Notes under the pieces: model-generated | What the model was told of the DNA's origin: nothing | What the model saw: the letters and a program-made list of their open reading frames with translations, nothing else | The model's database searches: none | Assembly: GCA_964390555.1 (NCBI GenBank) | Contig: CAYMJU010000032.1 | Coordinates: 1-64,000, forward strand | Length of the DNA stretch: 64,000 nucleotides | Direction: 5' to 3' | Source: CAVTWS01 sp964390555 | GTDB lineage: Bacteria > Actinomycetota > Acidimicrobiia > Acidimicrobiales > SHLQ01 | Translations under genes and position numbers: made by a program | Shown here: piece after piece, positions 17,242-25,330 of the stretch | How the letters are laid out: the number at the start of each line of letters is the position of its first letter | Numbering within the stretch: position 1 is the first letter of the stretch

Positions 17242-18957
17242 TCAACCCTCGAGCTCGACGGTGAGCTCGAGCCACCTGGTCTCGGCGTCGGCCACATCGA
17301 GCTCGACCTCGGCCAGGCGGGTTCCGGTCGTCGCCAGGGCCTCGTGGTCGAGCCTCGCGCCGGAAAGTGCCGTGACCAGCGCGTCGCGCTCGGCGGTGAG
17401 CTTGGCGATCGAGCGCTCGATCTGGCGCAGCTCGGTGCGCACGACCGGGGTCGCCCGCTTCTTCGTTCCCGCCGGTTGGCGGGTATCTCCGGTTGTCCCT
17501 CGAACCGGCTTGGAACGGTCGGCCCGGCGCTCGTCGAGCCACCCCTGGTACCCGCCCGGATGACGTCGGGTTGTCCCGTCGCCGGGCAGCACGAGCACGT
17601 CGTCGACGGTCCGTTCGAGGAACGCCCGGTCGTGGCTCACCACGATCAGGGCGCCGGGCCAGTCATCGAGGAAGTCCTCGATGACCCGCAGCGTCTCGAT
17701 GTCGAGGTCGTTGGTGGGCTCGTCGAGCATCAACACGTTCGGGCGGCCGTGCAGGAGGAGCAGAAGCTGAAGCCGGCGCTTCTCACCGCCCGACAGAAGC
17801 CCGACCGGTGCCCACTGGGCGTCGGAGTCGAACCAGAACCGCTCGAGCAAGGCGGCATCGCGCCAATCGGGCTCGCCCGCACCGGCAACCGTGTCGCGCA
17901 CGCGCCGGGTCGGGTCGAGCTCGCGGCCGGTCTGGTCGTAGTAGCCGAGTCGCACCGTGGGTCCGCGCACGATTCGACCCTCGTCGGGTTCGGCCCGGCC
18001 GTCGATCAGGTCGAGAAGGGTCGACTTGCCGGCTCCGTTGGGGCCGACGATCCCGAGTCGTGTGTCGTCGCCGATCAACAGGTCGAGCCCATGGAACAGC
18101 CGTCCGGCCGGGCCATGGCCCACACCATGTAGATCGATGACCTGGTTGCCCAGCCGGGGCGTGTCGATGTGGAGGTCGAGCTCTCCGCCGCGTGCCTTGG
18201 GCTCGGGCCGGCCGTCGATCACCGCGGTGGCGGCGGCGATGCGCGAGCGCGGCTTGCGACGACGGGCCGGCGCACCTCGACGCAGCCACTCGAGCTCCTG
18301 GCGGGCAAGGTTGCGCCGGACGCTCTCGGTCCGCTGCGCCCTCTCCTCGCGCAACGCGCGGTCGTCGAGATAGGACTGGTAACCGCCATCGTGCACGTGG
18401 ATGCGGCCCCGGTCGAGCTCGACGATCCGGGTCGTCACCCGATCGAGCAGATGCCGGTCGTGGGTCACGAGCACGAGTCCGCCGCGGTGGCCGGCGAGCC
18501 GGTCCTCGAGCCACTCGATGCCGTCGATGTCGAGGTGGTTGGTCGGCTCGTCGAGCAACAACAGGTCGGCCGGTTGCACGAGCGCCCGGGCCAGGGCGAC
18601 CCGCTTGCGCTCGCCGCCGGACAGCTGATCGACGGGTCGCTCGACCCGGTCGGCCATGCCCAACCGATCGAGCACCGCCCGCGCCTCCCATCCGACGCCC
18701 ACGGCTTCGAGAGCGGAGCCGGGCGGCAGCGGTGCGGCTTGGTCGAGCATCACCGCGGTGGTGTCACGACCCCGACGCACCGCGCCGGCCTCGGGCTCGT
18801 CGATGCCCGCCAGCAGGCGCAACAGCGTCGACTTGCCGGAGCCGTTGAGGCCCACCACCCCGATCCGGTCGCCGGTCGAGATCGTCAGCGAGCACCCGGC
18901 GAAGAGCGGCTTGCCGGGCCGGCTGGCCGAGACCGACTCCGCATCGACGAGGATCAT
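17242..18957 (-). CDS. ABC-F family ATPase (Uup-like, C-terminal coiled coil)
   Basis: 571 residues, two nucleotide-binding domains and no membrane helices, so an ABC-F protein acting on ribosomes rather than a transporter. Walker A motifs GLNGSGKST (near residue 36) and GPNGAGKST; signatures LSGGERKRVALARAL and LSGGEKRRLQLLLLL; Walker B LLLLDEPTNHLD and LMLDEPTNDLD. A linker with RRKPRSRIAAA separates the domains and the last ~80 residues are a charged coiled coil as in Uup. Start ATG 18957 is preceded by TACCCT (18965-18970) with 7 nt spacing. Confidence 0.92.
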   Translation of the reverse strand: MILVDAESVSASRPGKPLFAGCSLTISTGDRIGVVGLNGSGKSTLLRLLAGIDEPEAGAVRRGRDTTAVMLDQAAPLPPGSALEAVGVGWEARAVLDRLGMADRVERPVDQLSGGERKRVALARALVQPADLLLLDEPTNHLDIDGIEWLEDRLAGHRGGLVLVTHDRHLLDRVTTRIVELDRGRIHVHDGGYQSYLDDRALREERAQRTESVRRNLARQELEWLRRGAPARRRKPRSRIAAATAVIDGRPEPKARGGELDLHIDTPRLGNQVIDLHGVGHGPAGRLFHGLDLLIGDDTRLGIVGPNGAGKSTLLDLIDGRAEPDEGRIVRGPTVRLGYYDQTGRELDPTRRVRDTVAGAGEPDWRDAALLERFWFDSDAQWAPVGLLSGGEKRRLQLLLLLHGRPNVLMLDEPTNDLDIETLRVIEDFLDDWPGALIVVSHDRAFLERTVDDVLVLPGDGTTRRHPGGYQGWLDERRADRSKPVRGTTGDTRQPAGTKKRATPVVRTELRQIERSIAKLTAERDALVTALSGARLDHEALATTGTRLAEVELDVADAETRWLELTVELEG

Positions 18958-18982
18958 GGCGGCCAGGGTAGGGTCCCCGTTC
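18958..18982. promoter_or_regulatory. 25-bp divergent promoter with overlapping -10 hexamers
   Basis: Only 25 bp separate the start codons of the ABC-F gene (minus) and the crotonase gene (plus). TACCCT on the minus strand (18965-18970) and TAGGGT on the plus strand (18969-18974) overlap by two bases and sit 7 and 8 nt before their starts. Both transcripts would be leaderless, and the two polymerases could not occupy the site together. Confidence 0.6.
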
Positions 18983-19702
18983 ATGAGCGAATCGCCCGCG
19001 CCCGCCGTAACCCACCGAGCCGACGGCGACGTCGCGGTCATCACCATCGACGACGGCAAGGCCAACGCCTTCTCCCACCAGGTGATCGACAGCGTTCACG
19101 CGGCGCTCGACGCGTCGGCCGACGCCGGCGCGGTCGTGCTCGCTGGACGGCCCGGACGGTTCTCGGCCGGTTTCGACCTGGCAACGATGAAGGCGGGGCC
19201 CGCGGACGCCCGTGACCTGCTCGCGGCCGGCGCCGAGTTGGCGCTGCGCATCTTCGAACTCCCCGTGCCAACCGTCGCCGCCTGCACCGGCCACGCGTTG
19301 GCCATGGGGGCCATCACGTTGTTCGCCTTCGACGTCCGCATCGGCGAACCCGGCGCGTACAAGATCGGGATGAACGAGGTCGCCATCGGCATGCCCGTTC
19401 CGCGCTTCGCCATCGAGTTGGCCTCGGACCGCCTCTCCCGTCGACACCTGACCCAGGCCACCGCGCTCGCTCACATCTATGACCCGATCGGCGCGGTCGA
19501 CGCCGGCTACCTCGACCGTTTGGCCGCGAACCCCGTCGCCGAGGCCGTGGCCGAAGCTCAACGACTCGCCGGCTACGTCAGCCGCTCGGGTTTCGTGACG
19601 ACGCGCACCTTCTTGCGCCATGGCGCTGCCGAGCGGTCGCGGGCCGGACTGGCCATCGACGTCACCGAATTTGCCCTCGGGAACGACACCTCAGCCGCGT
19701 AG
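18983..19702 (+). CDS. Enoyl-CoA hydratase/isomerase family protein (crotonase-like)
   Basis: 239 residues from ATG 18983 (MSESPAPAVTHRADGD); the longer open frame upstream is antisense to the ABC-F gene. Crotonase-fold features: GRFSAGFDLATM (oxyanion-hole loop), ACTGHALAMGAITLFAFD, and YKIGMNEVAIGMPVP. The usual catalytic Glu pair of true enoyl-CoA hydratases is not obvious, so it may be another crotonase activity. Confidence 0.85.
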   Translation: MSESPAPAVTHRADGDVAVITIDDGKANAFSHQVIDSVHAALDASADAGAVVLAGRPGRFSAGFDLATMKAGPADARDLLAAGAELALRIFELPVPTVAACTGHALAMGAITLFAFDVRIGEPGAYKIGMNEVAIGMPVPRFAIELASDRLSRRHLTQATALAHIYDPIGAVDAGYLDRLAANPVAEAVAEAQRLAGYVSRSGFVTTRTFLRHGAAERSRAGLAIDVTEFALGNDTSAA

Positions 19703-19992
19703 GACGCGCGCCACGGGGTGAAGGTTCAGCTTCGGATCGGTCTCGCTCGCCCGCGAGCGCAGACCATGAGAGCGTGCGCCGATAGGCGCACGCGACCCAG
19801 CAATACAGTGCCTTATCGCCTTGCCCAGCTTGGCGAGACCGAGGGTTCGGTCGGAAGACGTTCACCTATTGGCGCGGGTTCTATGAACCACCTTCACGGT
19901 TGGAAGGCTCGTCCATCGGATCGCCCCCTGAGCCATCCGACTCACGAATTGGGGCTGTTCCGCCCACGACCTCACGGGGTACTCTCGTGGCG
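19703..19992. other. 290-nt gene-free region with strong hairpins
   Basis: No credible coding sequence. It holds a diverged copy of the two-hairpin repeat (19717-19931) and a perfect 9-bp stem with GATA loop at 19772-19793 (GCGTGCGCC / GGCGCACGC). It could be terminator structure for the crotonase gene or a small structured RNA. Confidence 0.5.
19717..19931 (+). repeat. Two-hairpin dispersed repeat, copy D (diverged or interrupted)
   Basis: The left end (19717-19761) matches the left end of the other copies (TCGGATCGGTCTCGCTCGC) and the right end (19891-19931) matches their right end (GGTTGGAAGGCTCGTCC...CGCC). About 130 nt of unrelated, hairpin-rich sequence separates them, so this is either a decayed copy or one with an insertion. 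Confidence 0.5.
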
Positions 19993-20913
19993 ATGGAGCT
20001 GGTAGACAAACCGGGGCCTGGCTGGTGGATGGCGAGCGATCGCCAGTGGTACCCGCCCGAGCTTCACCCCGATGTGATCGGGCGCTGGTGGGAGAGCGCG
20101 CCCGTGGCGACCGCCGTTGCGGTCCTGGATCGGCCGGCGATCGCGACTCGCATGATCCCCGTTGCCGCGGCGCCGGCCCTCGCAGTCCTCGACACGTTCG
20201 ACGCCCTCGACGCGCCCTCGGCCCGGGCCTTCGAGGAGATCGTCGCCCGCTTCGACGAACCGCGACCCGACCGTCCTCGCGCCGACACGCTCATCCCCGA
20301 GTACGCCTGGGAGACGATCGACCTCCGGCTGCCGTACCCGCACCGCGGGCGAGAGGACATCACCCTCCCCGAACCGGACCTCCGGCCGTGGCCGACGCCC
20401 GCTCGCTCGGTGCCGCTGCCATCACCACCGTCCAAGTCGCGCCTTCGGCGCTTCCTGGGCCGCGCTCCGGTGGCCACCGGGGCCCTGGCCGCGGTGGGCG
20501 CCGCCGCCGTCGGGATCGGCGGCCTGCACGCTTATGCCCGGCTCCGCGGCGAGCCCGACGCACCGTCGTCCGCCCCCACCATCGGTCTGGTGTCGGTGTT
20601 CGACCTACGGACCGGGATGTGCCTGTCCGACATTTCGGCCGCCCCCTCTTCGCTCGACGAGCTCGTCGCCGTCGACTGCACTGCTGAGCACACCCATCGC
20701 GTCGCCGCGACCGTCGCTGTCGGCGCCACCCTCCTCGAGTTCGACGCCGAAGAGGTCCGCCGGCAGGGTTCTGAGGGGTGCGCCAACGAACTGGCCGCGC
20801 AGGGACTCGTGAACCAGCAGTTCTTGATGCTTCAGCCGAGCCCCGAATCGTGGGCCGACGGCGACCGCCAGGTGGTCTGCCTCGCCGCGGAGACCGGCAC
20901 CTCAGCCTCCTGA
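19993..20913 (+). CDS. Membrane protein with GPGWW motif and septum-formation-like domain
   Basis: 306 residues from ATG 19993, fixed by TACTCT (19980-19985) 7 nt upstream; the frame is open further upstream but runs into repeat sequence. N-terminus carries PGPGWWMASDRQWYPPE, a motif related to DUF2510. A Pro-rich cytoplasmic region, one membrane helix (~residues 164-182, ATGALAAVGAAAVGIGG) and an extracellular domain follow. The latter (GMCLSDIS...VAVDCTAEHTHRVAATVAVG, then CANEL and VVCLAAE) has the Cys/His pattern of the Septum_form family. Function unproven. It is flanked on both sides by copies of the two-hairpin repeat. Confidence 0.72.
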   Translation: MELVDKPGPGWWMASDRQWYPPELHPDVIGRWWESAPVATAVAVLDRPAIATRMIPVAAAPALAVLDTFDALDAPSARAFEEIVARFDEPRPDRPRADTLIPEYAWETIDLRLPYPHRGREDITLPEPDLRPWPTPARSVPLPSPPSKSRLRRFLGRAPVATGALAAVGAAAVGIGGLHAYARLRGEPDAPSSAPTIGLVSVFDLRTGMCLSDISAAPSSLDELVAVDCTAEHTHRVAATVAVGATLLEFDAEEVRRQGSEGCANELAAQGLVNQQFLMLQPSPESWADGDRQVVCLAAETGTSAS

Positions 20914-20952
20914 GCGCGAGGCTCGGGCGGCGCCGCCGTCGCGCCTCGGTCT

Positions 20953-21049
20953 ACGAGGGCGAGCCGATAGGCGAGCCCTCCAATGTGACAGTGGAATTTC
21001 TCGCCTGCGCCAGCAGGCGCGAGGACCGATCCGACGTCGAGCGCTCACC
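20953..21049 (-). repeat. Two-hairpin dispersed repeat, copy C (inverted)
   Basis: Read on the minus strand this is nearly identical to copies A and B, including GCCTGCTGGCGCAGGC, CACTGTCACATTGGAGGG and the second hairpin AGGGC-TC-GCC-TATC-GGC-TC-GCCCT (20956-20979). It lies between the convergent stops of the septum-formation-like and Rpf-like genes, so it could end both transcripts. Confidence 0.8.
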
Positions 21050-21069
21050 GATGGACAGCGGTTCGCGCG

Positions 21070-21999
21070 TCAGTCGGTCAGCGAGACCCCACACACCGGC
21101 CATGGGGCGGCGCCTCGACGCGCGTACAGCTCGAGAGCCCGGGCGTCTTGTTCCTCGGGCGTGGCATCGGCCGGGTTGCCTTGACCGCCGACCGTGCGCC
21201 AGGTCGTGTGATCGAACTGGTACCCACCCCAGAACGTTCCCGTTGGGTCGACGGCCGCATAATTGTCGGTCGACTCGCACGACCGTAACTCGGCCAGCTC
21301 TGACCAGGGCAACAGCCCGTAGCGACTGTTGGCCAACGCGGCATCGACGCGGGCCCAGGCCTCGGCGATGGTGAATTCGACCTCGGCTCGCTCGAAGGCG
21401 AGGGTGGCGTTGAACAGGTCGAGATCGGCCTGCCGCCGATCGGCCCGAGTCTCGTCGGCGAGGGTGAGCAGCTCGACCAGGTCGACCGACGCCTCGTCAC
21501 GGAGCTCCCGGTAGTCCGCGGCCGCCTCGAGCGTGACGTCGGCTCGCTGGCGGACGAGCTCGTATCGCCAGATCACGTCGCCCGCGGCGTCAGACGCCAG
21601 CAGGTAGTCGGCATCGGTGGCGTCGCCGGCGGCGAGGTAAGCCTGGACGATCACGTCGCTGGCATGCTCGCGTGCCGAGTCGAGAGCTGTGAGCAGCGTT
21701 CTATCGCGGGCGGTCAAGGTCTGGCGGTCGACTACGGTCTGCTCGGCCAGCGCGTCGAGATCGACGATTCGATCCTCGATCTGCTCGATCGACTGGGCGG
21801 CCTCGTTGAGTCGCAGCTCCGCGACGTCGAGAGGAACGACGTCGTACTGGTACCAGGCCGGGTAGTCGCGGCCACCCTCGGCGCTGGCCGGCGCGCCAGC
21901 CATCCAAGCCAGCGCGCTGGCGGACAATACGGCGATCGCTCGGCGGCGGAAGACGGTCGGGTGCATGGTCGCGTTGCAGCGCGAACACTCCGCTCGCAC
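21070..21999 (-). CDS. Secreted Rpf-like transglycosylase with coiled coil
   Basis: 309 residues from GTG 21999 (TAGCGT at 22009-22014, 9 nt upstream); ATG 21966 is an alternative start giving a cleaner signal peptide (MHPTVFRRRAIAVLSASALA, cleavage near ASA-E). After the signal comes a long helical, acidic coiled coil (~45-225), then a C-terminal resuscitation-promoting-factor/transglycosylase-like domain: ELRSCESTDNYAAVDPTG, FWGGYQFDHTTWRTVGG, ALELYARRGAAPWPVCG. Such proteins cleave peptidoglycan outside the membrane in growth or resuscitation. The catalytic Glu is in LRSCES. Confidence 0.88.
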   Translation of the reverse strand: MRAECSRCNATMHPTVFRRRAIAVLSASALAWMAGAPASAEGGRDYPAWYQYDVVPLDVAELRLNEAAQSIEQIEDRIVDLDALAEQTVVDRQTLTARDRTLLTALDSAREHASDVIVQAYLAAGDATDADYLLASDAAGDVIWRYELVRQRADVTLEAAADYRELRDEASVDLVELLTLADETRADRRQADLDLFNATLAFERAEVEFTIAEAWARVDAALANSRYGLLPWSELAELRSCESTDNYAAVDPTGTFWGGYQFDHTTWRTVGGQGNPADATPEEQDARALELYARRGAAPWPVCGVSLTD

Positions 22000-22084
22000 C
22001 GGTGCGACACGCTAGCCGTCTTCGCCCGACTTGGCACATGGGCCGGGTCGCCCACCAACGGGGCTGGCTCGTAACCTCCAGCAG

Positions 22085-23188
22085 ATGGAGGACATCACAA
22101 GGCTATCGCTGGGGGCTGCGCCCCCAGACCCCATCGGCAACCTCGAAGCTGGCGCTTCTTCGGCTGCGCTACTCGGTCGCTCCGCTTCCCTCATAGCCGG
22201 GGGCGATAGGACGCGGCCCGACCACGGCGCCGTGCTGGTCGTGTCCTTCGGCGGGCCCGAAGGGCACGCCGACGTGATGCCGTTCCTCGCCAACGTCACC
22301 CGCGGGCGCGACGTTCCCGAGGATCGGTTGCGAGGGGTCGCGGCGGCGTACGACGCGGTCGGAGGGGCGAGTCCTCTCAACCCGTGGTGCCGGCGATTCG
22401 TCGCTCGCCTCGAGGCCGAGCTCGCGTCCCGGGGCAAGCCTCAACCCGTCTACTGGGGTAACCGCAACTGGCACCCGATGCTCGCCGACACCGTCGGTCA
22501 GATGACCGACGATGGCGTCGATCGCGCCGTCGCGTTCGTCACGTCGGCGTACAGCTCGTACTCGGGTTGCCGCCAGTACCTCGAGAACATCGAGGAGGCG
22601 CGCGCGCGCTGTCCTGGCGCGCCCGAGATCGTCAAGGTCCGGCCGTTCCACGACCAGCCCGGGTTCCTCGACCCCTTCGCCGACGGCGTACGCCACGCGC
22701 GGCGTGGCCACGCGGAGCCGACCGAGCTGGTGTTCACCGCCCACAGCATCCCGACGTCGATGGCGGCCGGCTGCGATTACGAGCGACAACTTGTCCGAGC
22801 GGCCGCCGAGGTCGCCCGGCGAGCCGGCGCCGCTGACCTGCCGAGGACCCTCGTCTACCAGAGCCGCAGCGGCCCGCCTCACGTCAGCTGGCTCGGGCCC
22901 GACATCTCCGACCACTTGGCGACTCGGCGCGCCGCGGGGATCGAGCGGGTCGTGGTGGTGCCGATCGGCTTCGTCGCCGATCACATGGAGGTCGTCCACG
23001 ACCTCGACACCGTGGCGGCTGGCGTGGCCGCAGGTCACGACCTCGGCTTCGCCCGGGTATCCACACCGGGCGACGATGCCCGTTTCGTTGCCATGGCCGC
23101 CGATCTGATCACCGATCCCGGGCCCGCCTGTCCCCCCGGCTGCTGCAAACACGATTCGCGCGCTCCGAGCAACACCACAGGTAGCTGA
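22085..23188 (+). CDS. hemH: Ferrochelatase (coproporphyrin ferrochelatase type) with repeat-encoded N-terminus
   Basis: Inserts Fe(II) into coproporphyrin III/protoporphyrin in heme synthesis. Core motifs: LVVSFGGPEGHADVMPF, NRNWHP, AYSSYSGCRQY, FTAHSIPTSMA, YQSRSGPP, VVVVPIGFVADHMEVVHDLD. Cys in SGCRQY and the C-terminal CPPGCC fit the [2Fe-2S] ligands of actinobacterial enzymes. Start: ATG 22085, with TAACCT (22072-22077) 7 nt upstream; the only later candidate is GTG 22232, which would delete the first beta-strand context. From ATG 22085 about 28 N-terminal residues are encoded by a palindromic repeat (22106-22190), an in-frame insertion not seen in ordinary ferrochelatases. 367 residues. 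Confidence 0.9.
   Translation: MEDITRLSLGAAPPDPIGNLEAGASSAALLGRSASLIAGGDRTRPDHGAVLVVSFGGPEGHADVMPFLANVTRGRDVPEDRLRGVAAAYDAVGGASPLNPWCRRFVARLEAELASRGKPQPVYWGNRNWHPMLADTVGQMTDDGVDRAVAFVTSAYSSYSGCRQYLENIEEARARCPGAPEIVKVRPFHDQPGFLDPFADGVRHARRGHAEPTELVFTAHSIPTSMAAGCDYERQLVRAAAEVARRAGAADLPRTLVYQSRSGPPHVSWLGPDISDHLATRRAAGIERVVVVPIGFVADHMEVVHDLDTVAAGVAAGHDLGFARVSTPGDDARFVAMAADLITDPGPACPPGCCKHDSRAPSNTTGS
22106..22190 (+). repeat. 92-bp-family palindromic repeat inside the 5' end of hemH
   Basis: Shares TCGCTGGGGGCT, CGCCCCCAGACCCCATCGG, TCGGCTGC and TCGCTCCGCTT with the tandem units at 37768-37951. It keeps the first hairpin (TGGGGGC-TGC-GCCCCCA) and a variant second hairpin (GAAGC-TGGC-GCTTC). It is in frame with hemH and has no stop in that frame. 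Confidence 0.75.
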
Positions 23189-23202
23189 GCGCCCGCGCCG
23201 CT

Positions 23203-23304
23203 AGGTGACTGTTTCAGCTTCCGATCGGTTTCGCTCGCCTGCTAGCGCAGTCGAGACATGCCACTGTCACATTGGAGGGCTCGCCTATCGGCTCGCCCTC
23301 TGAG
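23203..23304 (+). repeat. Two-hairpin dispersed repeat, copy A
   Basis: About 102 bp beginning 14 nt after the hemH stop and ending 11 nt before the convergent kinase stop. First hairpin 23234-23255 (CTCGCCTGC-TAGC-GCAGTCGAG, one mismatch); second hairpin 23276-23299. Nearly identical to copies B and C. Confidence 0.85.
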
Positions 23305-23315
23305 AACCAGCGCGG

Positions 23316-24500
23316 CTAATCGCTGGCGAGAGGGACGGTGAAGCGCACCAGCGCGCCGGGGCTTTGGGGACCGTTCTGGGCGTCGATCGTTCCGCCGTGG
23401 CCCTCGATGATGCGGCGGGCAATGGCCATACCGAGACCGCTCGAACCCCTGCCGTCGCCGCGGCGGAAGCGGTCGAACACGTGCGGCAGCACGTCGGGAT
23501 CGAACCCCGGACCGTTGTCGGCGACCTGCACGACCGCGAATCTCTCCCAGCGCGATGTCGTTAGCTGCACGACCGTGGCCCGAGCGGCGGCGTTGCGGAC
23601 CAGGTTCTCGACGACCTGCCGCAACAGCACGTAGTCGGCGTCGGCGACGAGGGCTTCGCCTGGGATGGCGGCGATGGTCACGCCGTCGATGCGCACCGCG
23701 GCCGCGACCTCCTCGGTCAGCAAGTCGACCCGAAGCGGGGCCAGCCGCGGATGCGCTTGGCCAGCGTCGAGGCGGGCCAACTCGAGCAGCTCGCCGACAC
23801 CCTGCCCGGCCCGTTCGGCGGCGGCGAGGATCTCGCCGAGCGACTCGCGGTAGGCCCGCTCGTCGCGTGGCTTGGACAGCGTGTGGCTCGCCGACGCGCG
23901 GATGACAGCCAGCGGCGTGCGCAGCTCGTGGGCGGCGTCGGCGATGAAGTCACGCTGCTGGGCGACGGCATGGCGCGCCGGCGAGAGGGACCGCCCGGCC
24001 AGCCAGTAGCCGATCGCCGCCATCGCCGCGACCGACAAGATCGCGGCGAGCATGAGGCGCAACCGGAGCGACGACACATCGCTCTCGTATGGTTCGAGGT
24101 CGATGGCGGTCACCGCCCACTCGATCTCGGTCACCGGCCTCGCGTAGGCCAGCCAGGTCTGGCCCTGAAAGTCGTGGCGGGTGAACGAGGGCGACCCGCC
24201 GGTCTGCTCGACGATCGTCCTCAGCGGCAACTCGACCCACGAGTCGCCGAACGGATTCTCCCAGTACTCGTCGGCCCCCGAGTCCAAGTGCACGTACCAC
24301 GTGTTGGAGACCTGGATTTGCTCGGGGTCGAAGAAGACGATCGCCAGTTCGTTGACGGTCTCGACGGCTTCGCGATCGGCGCTGGCGTAGATCCGGCGCT
24401 CACCACTGTCGGCGGTGTACCACACCATGCCCGCGAGCACGGCCGCCGCGAGAACCGTGTACAGCACCGTGAGCTGGACCCGAACCCGGCGCAGGTTCAC
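23316..24500 (-). CDS. Sensor histidine kinase
   Basis: 394 residues. TM1 ~8-28, extracytoplasmic sensor ~29-146, TM2 ~147-168, short linker, then HisKA with the phospho-acceptor His191 in AAHELRTPL and HATPase_c with N box (VENLVRNAAA, Asn ~299), DNGPGF and GSSGLGMAIA. No HAMP domain is obvious. The sensor region is acidic and aromatic but not recognisable. The GTG start overlaps the response-regulator TGA by 4 nt. Signal unknown. Confidence 0.93.
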   Translation of the reverse strand: MNLRRVRVQLTVLYTVLAAAVLAGMVWYTADSGERRIYASADREAVETVNELAIVFFDPEQIQVSNTWYVHLDSGADEYWENPFGDSWVELPLRTIVEQTGGSPSFTRHDFQGQTWLAYARPVTEIEWAVTAIDLEPYESDVSSLRLRLMLAAILSVAAMAAIGYWLAGRSLSPARHAVAQQRDFIADAAHELRTPLAVIRASASHTLSKPRDERAYRESLGEILAAAERAGQGVGELLELARLDAGQAHPRLAPLRVDLLTEEVAAAVRIDGVTIAAIPGEALVADADYVLLRQVVENLVRNAAARATVVQLTTSRWERFAVVQVADNGPGFDPDVLPHVFDRFRRGDGRGSSGLGMAIARRIIEGHGGTIDAQNGPQSPGALVRFTVPLASD

Positions 24501-25180
24501 GACCCCACCGCCGCTCCGCCAAGCCGGTATCCGACGCCCCGCATGGTCTCGACGGGCGCCGGCGACCCCGGAAGGTCGAGCTTGCGACGCAGGTTCGCAA
24601 CGTGTACGTCGACCACGTTGGAGAGACCGTCGTAGTTGACGTCCCAGACATGCTCGATCAGGTCGGTGCGAGGCACGACCTGACCCGACCGCCGCATCAA
24701 GAACTCGAGCAACGCGAATTCTCGGGCGGTCAGTGGGACCGTGATGGCGCCGCGCCACACCCGGCGACTGGCCGGGTCGAGCCGCACGTCGCCCACCTCG
24801 AGAACGGTCGGCTGGGCATCGGCTGGCCGACGAAGCAGCGCCCGAAGCCGGGCCGCCAACTCCGGATAGTCGAACGGCTTGGTGAGGTAGTCGTCGGCGC
24901 CGGCGTCGAGCCCGGCGACCTTGTCGCTCAGCGCGTCCCGGGCGGTGAGCACCAGCACCGGCGCGCTCGATCCAGAGGCGCGCCACTCGTGGCACAGGGT
25001 CAGGCCATCGATGTCGGGAAGCCCCAGGTCGAGCACGACGAGGTCATAGTCGTTGACGTCGAACAAGAAGCGGGCCTCACTGCCTCGGCCGGCGTGGTCC
25101 ACGGCATAGCCGTCGTCGCGCAGCGCCCGCGCCAACACCGCGGCGAGGGCGGCGTCGTCTTCGACCAGCAGGAGCCGCAC
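24497..25180 (-). CDS. OmpR/PhoB-family response regulator
   Basis: 227 residues from GTG 25180 (VRLLLVEDDAAL). Receiver domain: acidic pocket VEDD, phospho-acceptor Asp51 in VVLDLGLPDIDG, Thr79 region VLTA and Lys101 in DDYLTKPF. C-terminal winged helix (~125-225) with LTAREFALLEFLMRRSGQVV and VDVHVANLRRKLD. Coupled to the downstream kinase. It is divergent from the DUF1800/DUF1501 genes, which are candidates for control, but no binding site is evident. Confidence 0.94.
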   Translation of the reverse strand: MRLLLVEDDAALAAVLARALRDDGYAVDHAGRGSEARFLFDVNDYDLVVLDLGLPDIDGLTLCHEWRASGSSAPVLVLTARDALSDKVAGLDAGADDYLTKPFDYPELAARLRALLRRPADAQPTVLEVGDVRLDPASRRVWRGAITVPLTAREFALLEFLMRRSGQVVPRTDLIEHVWDVNYDGLSNVVDVHVANLRRKLDLPGSPAPVETMRGVGYRLGGAAVGS

Positions 25181-25330
25181 CGCACCATTGTCGTGCCTTC
25201 GAGCCTCGAGTGGGAGCGCGCCTCGGAGCCGATCGATCGCCACCGAAGCAATGAGACCCGAACGTCGATTAAGGGATCGTGAAGCCCGGCCTCACGGTGG
25301 CCTCATGGACGCCTCTGTACGGTCCCGCCC

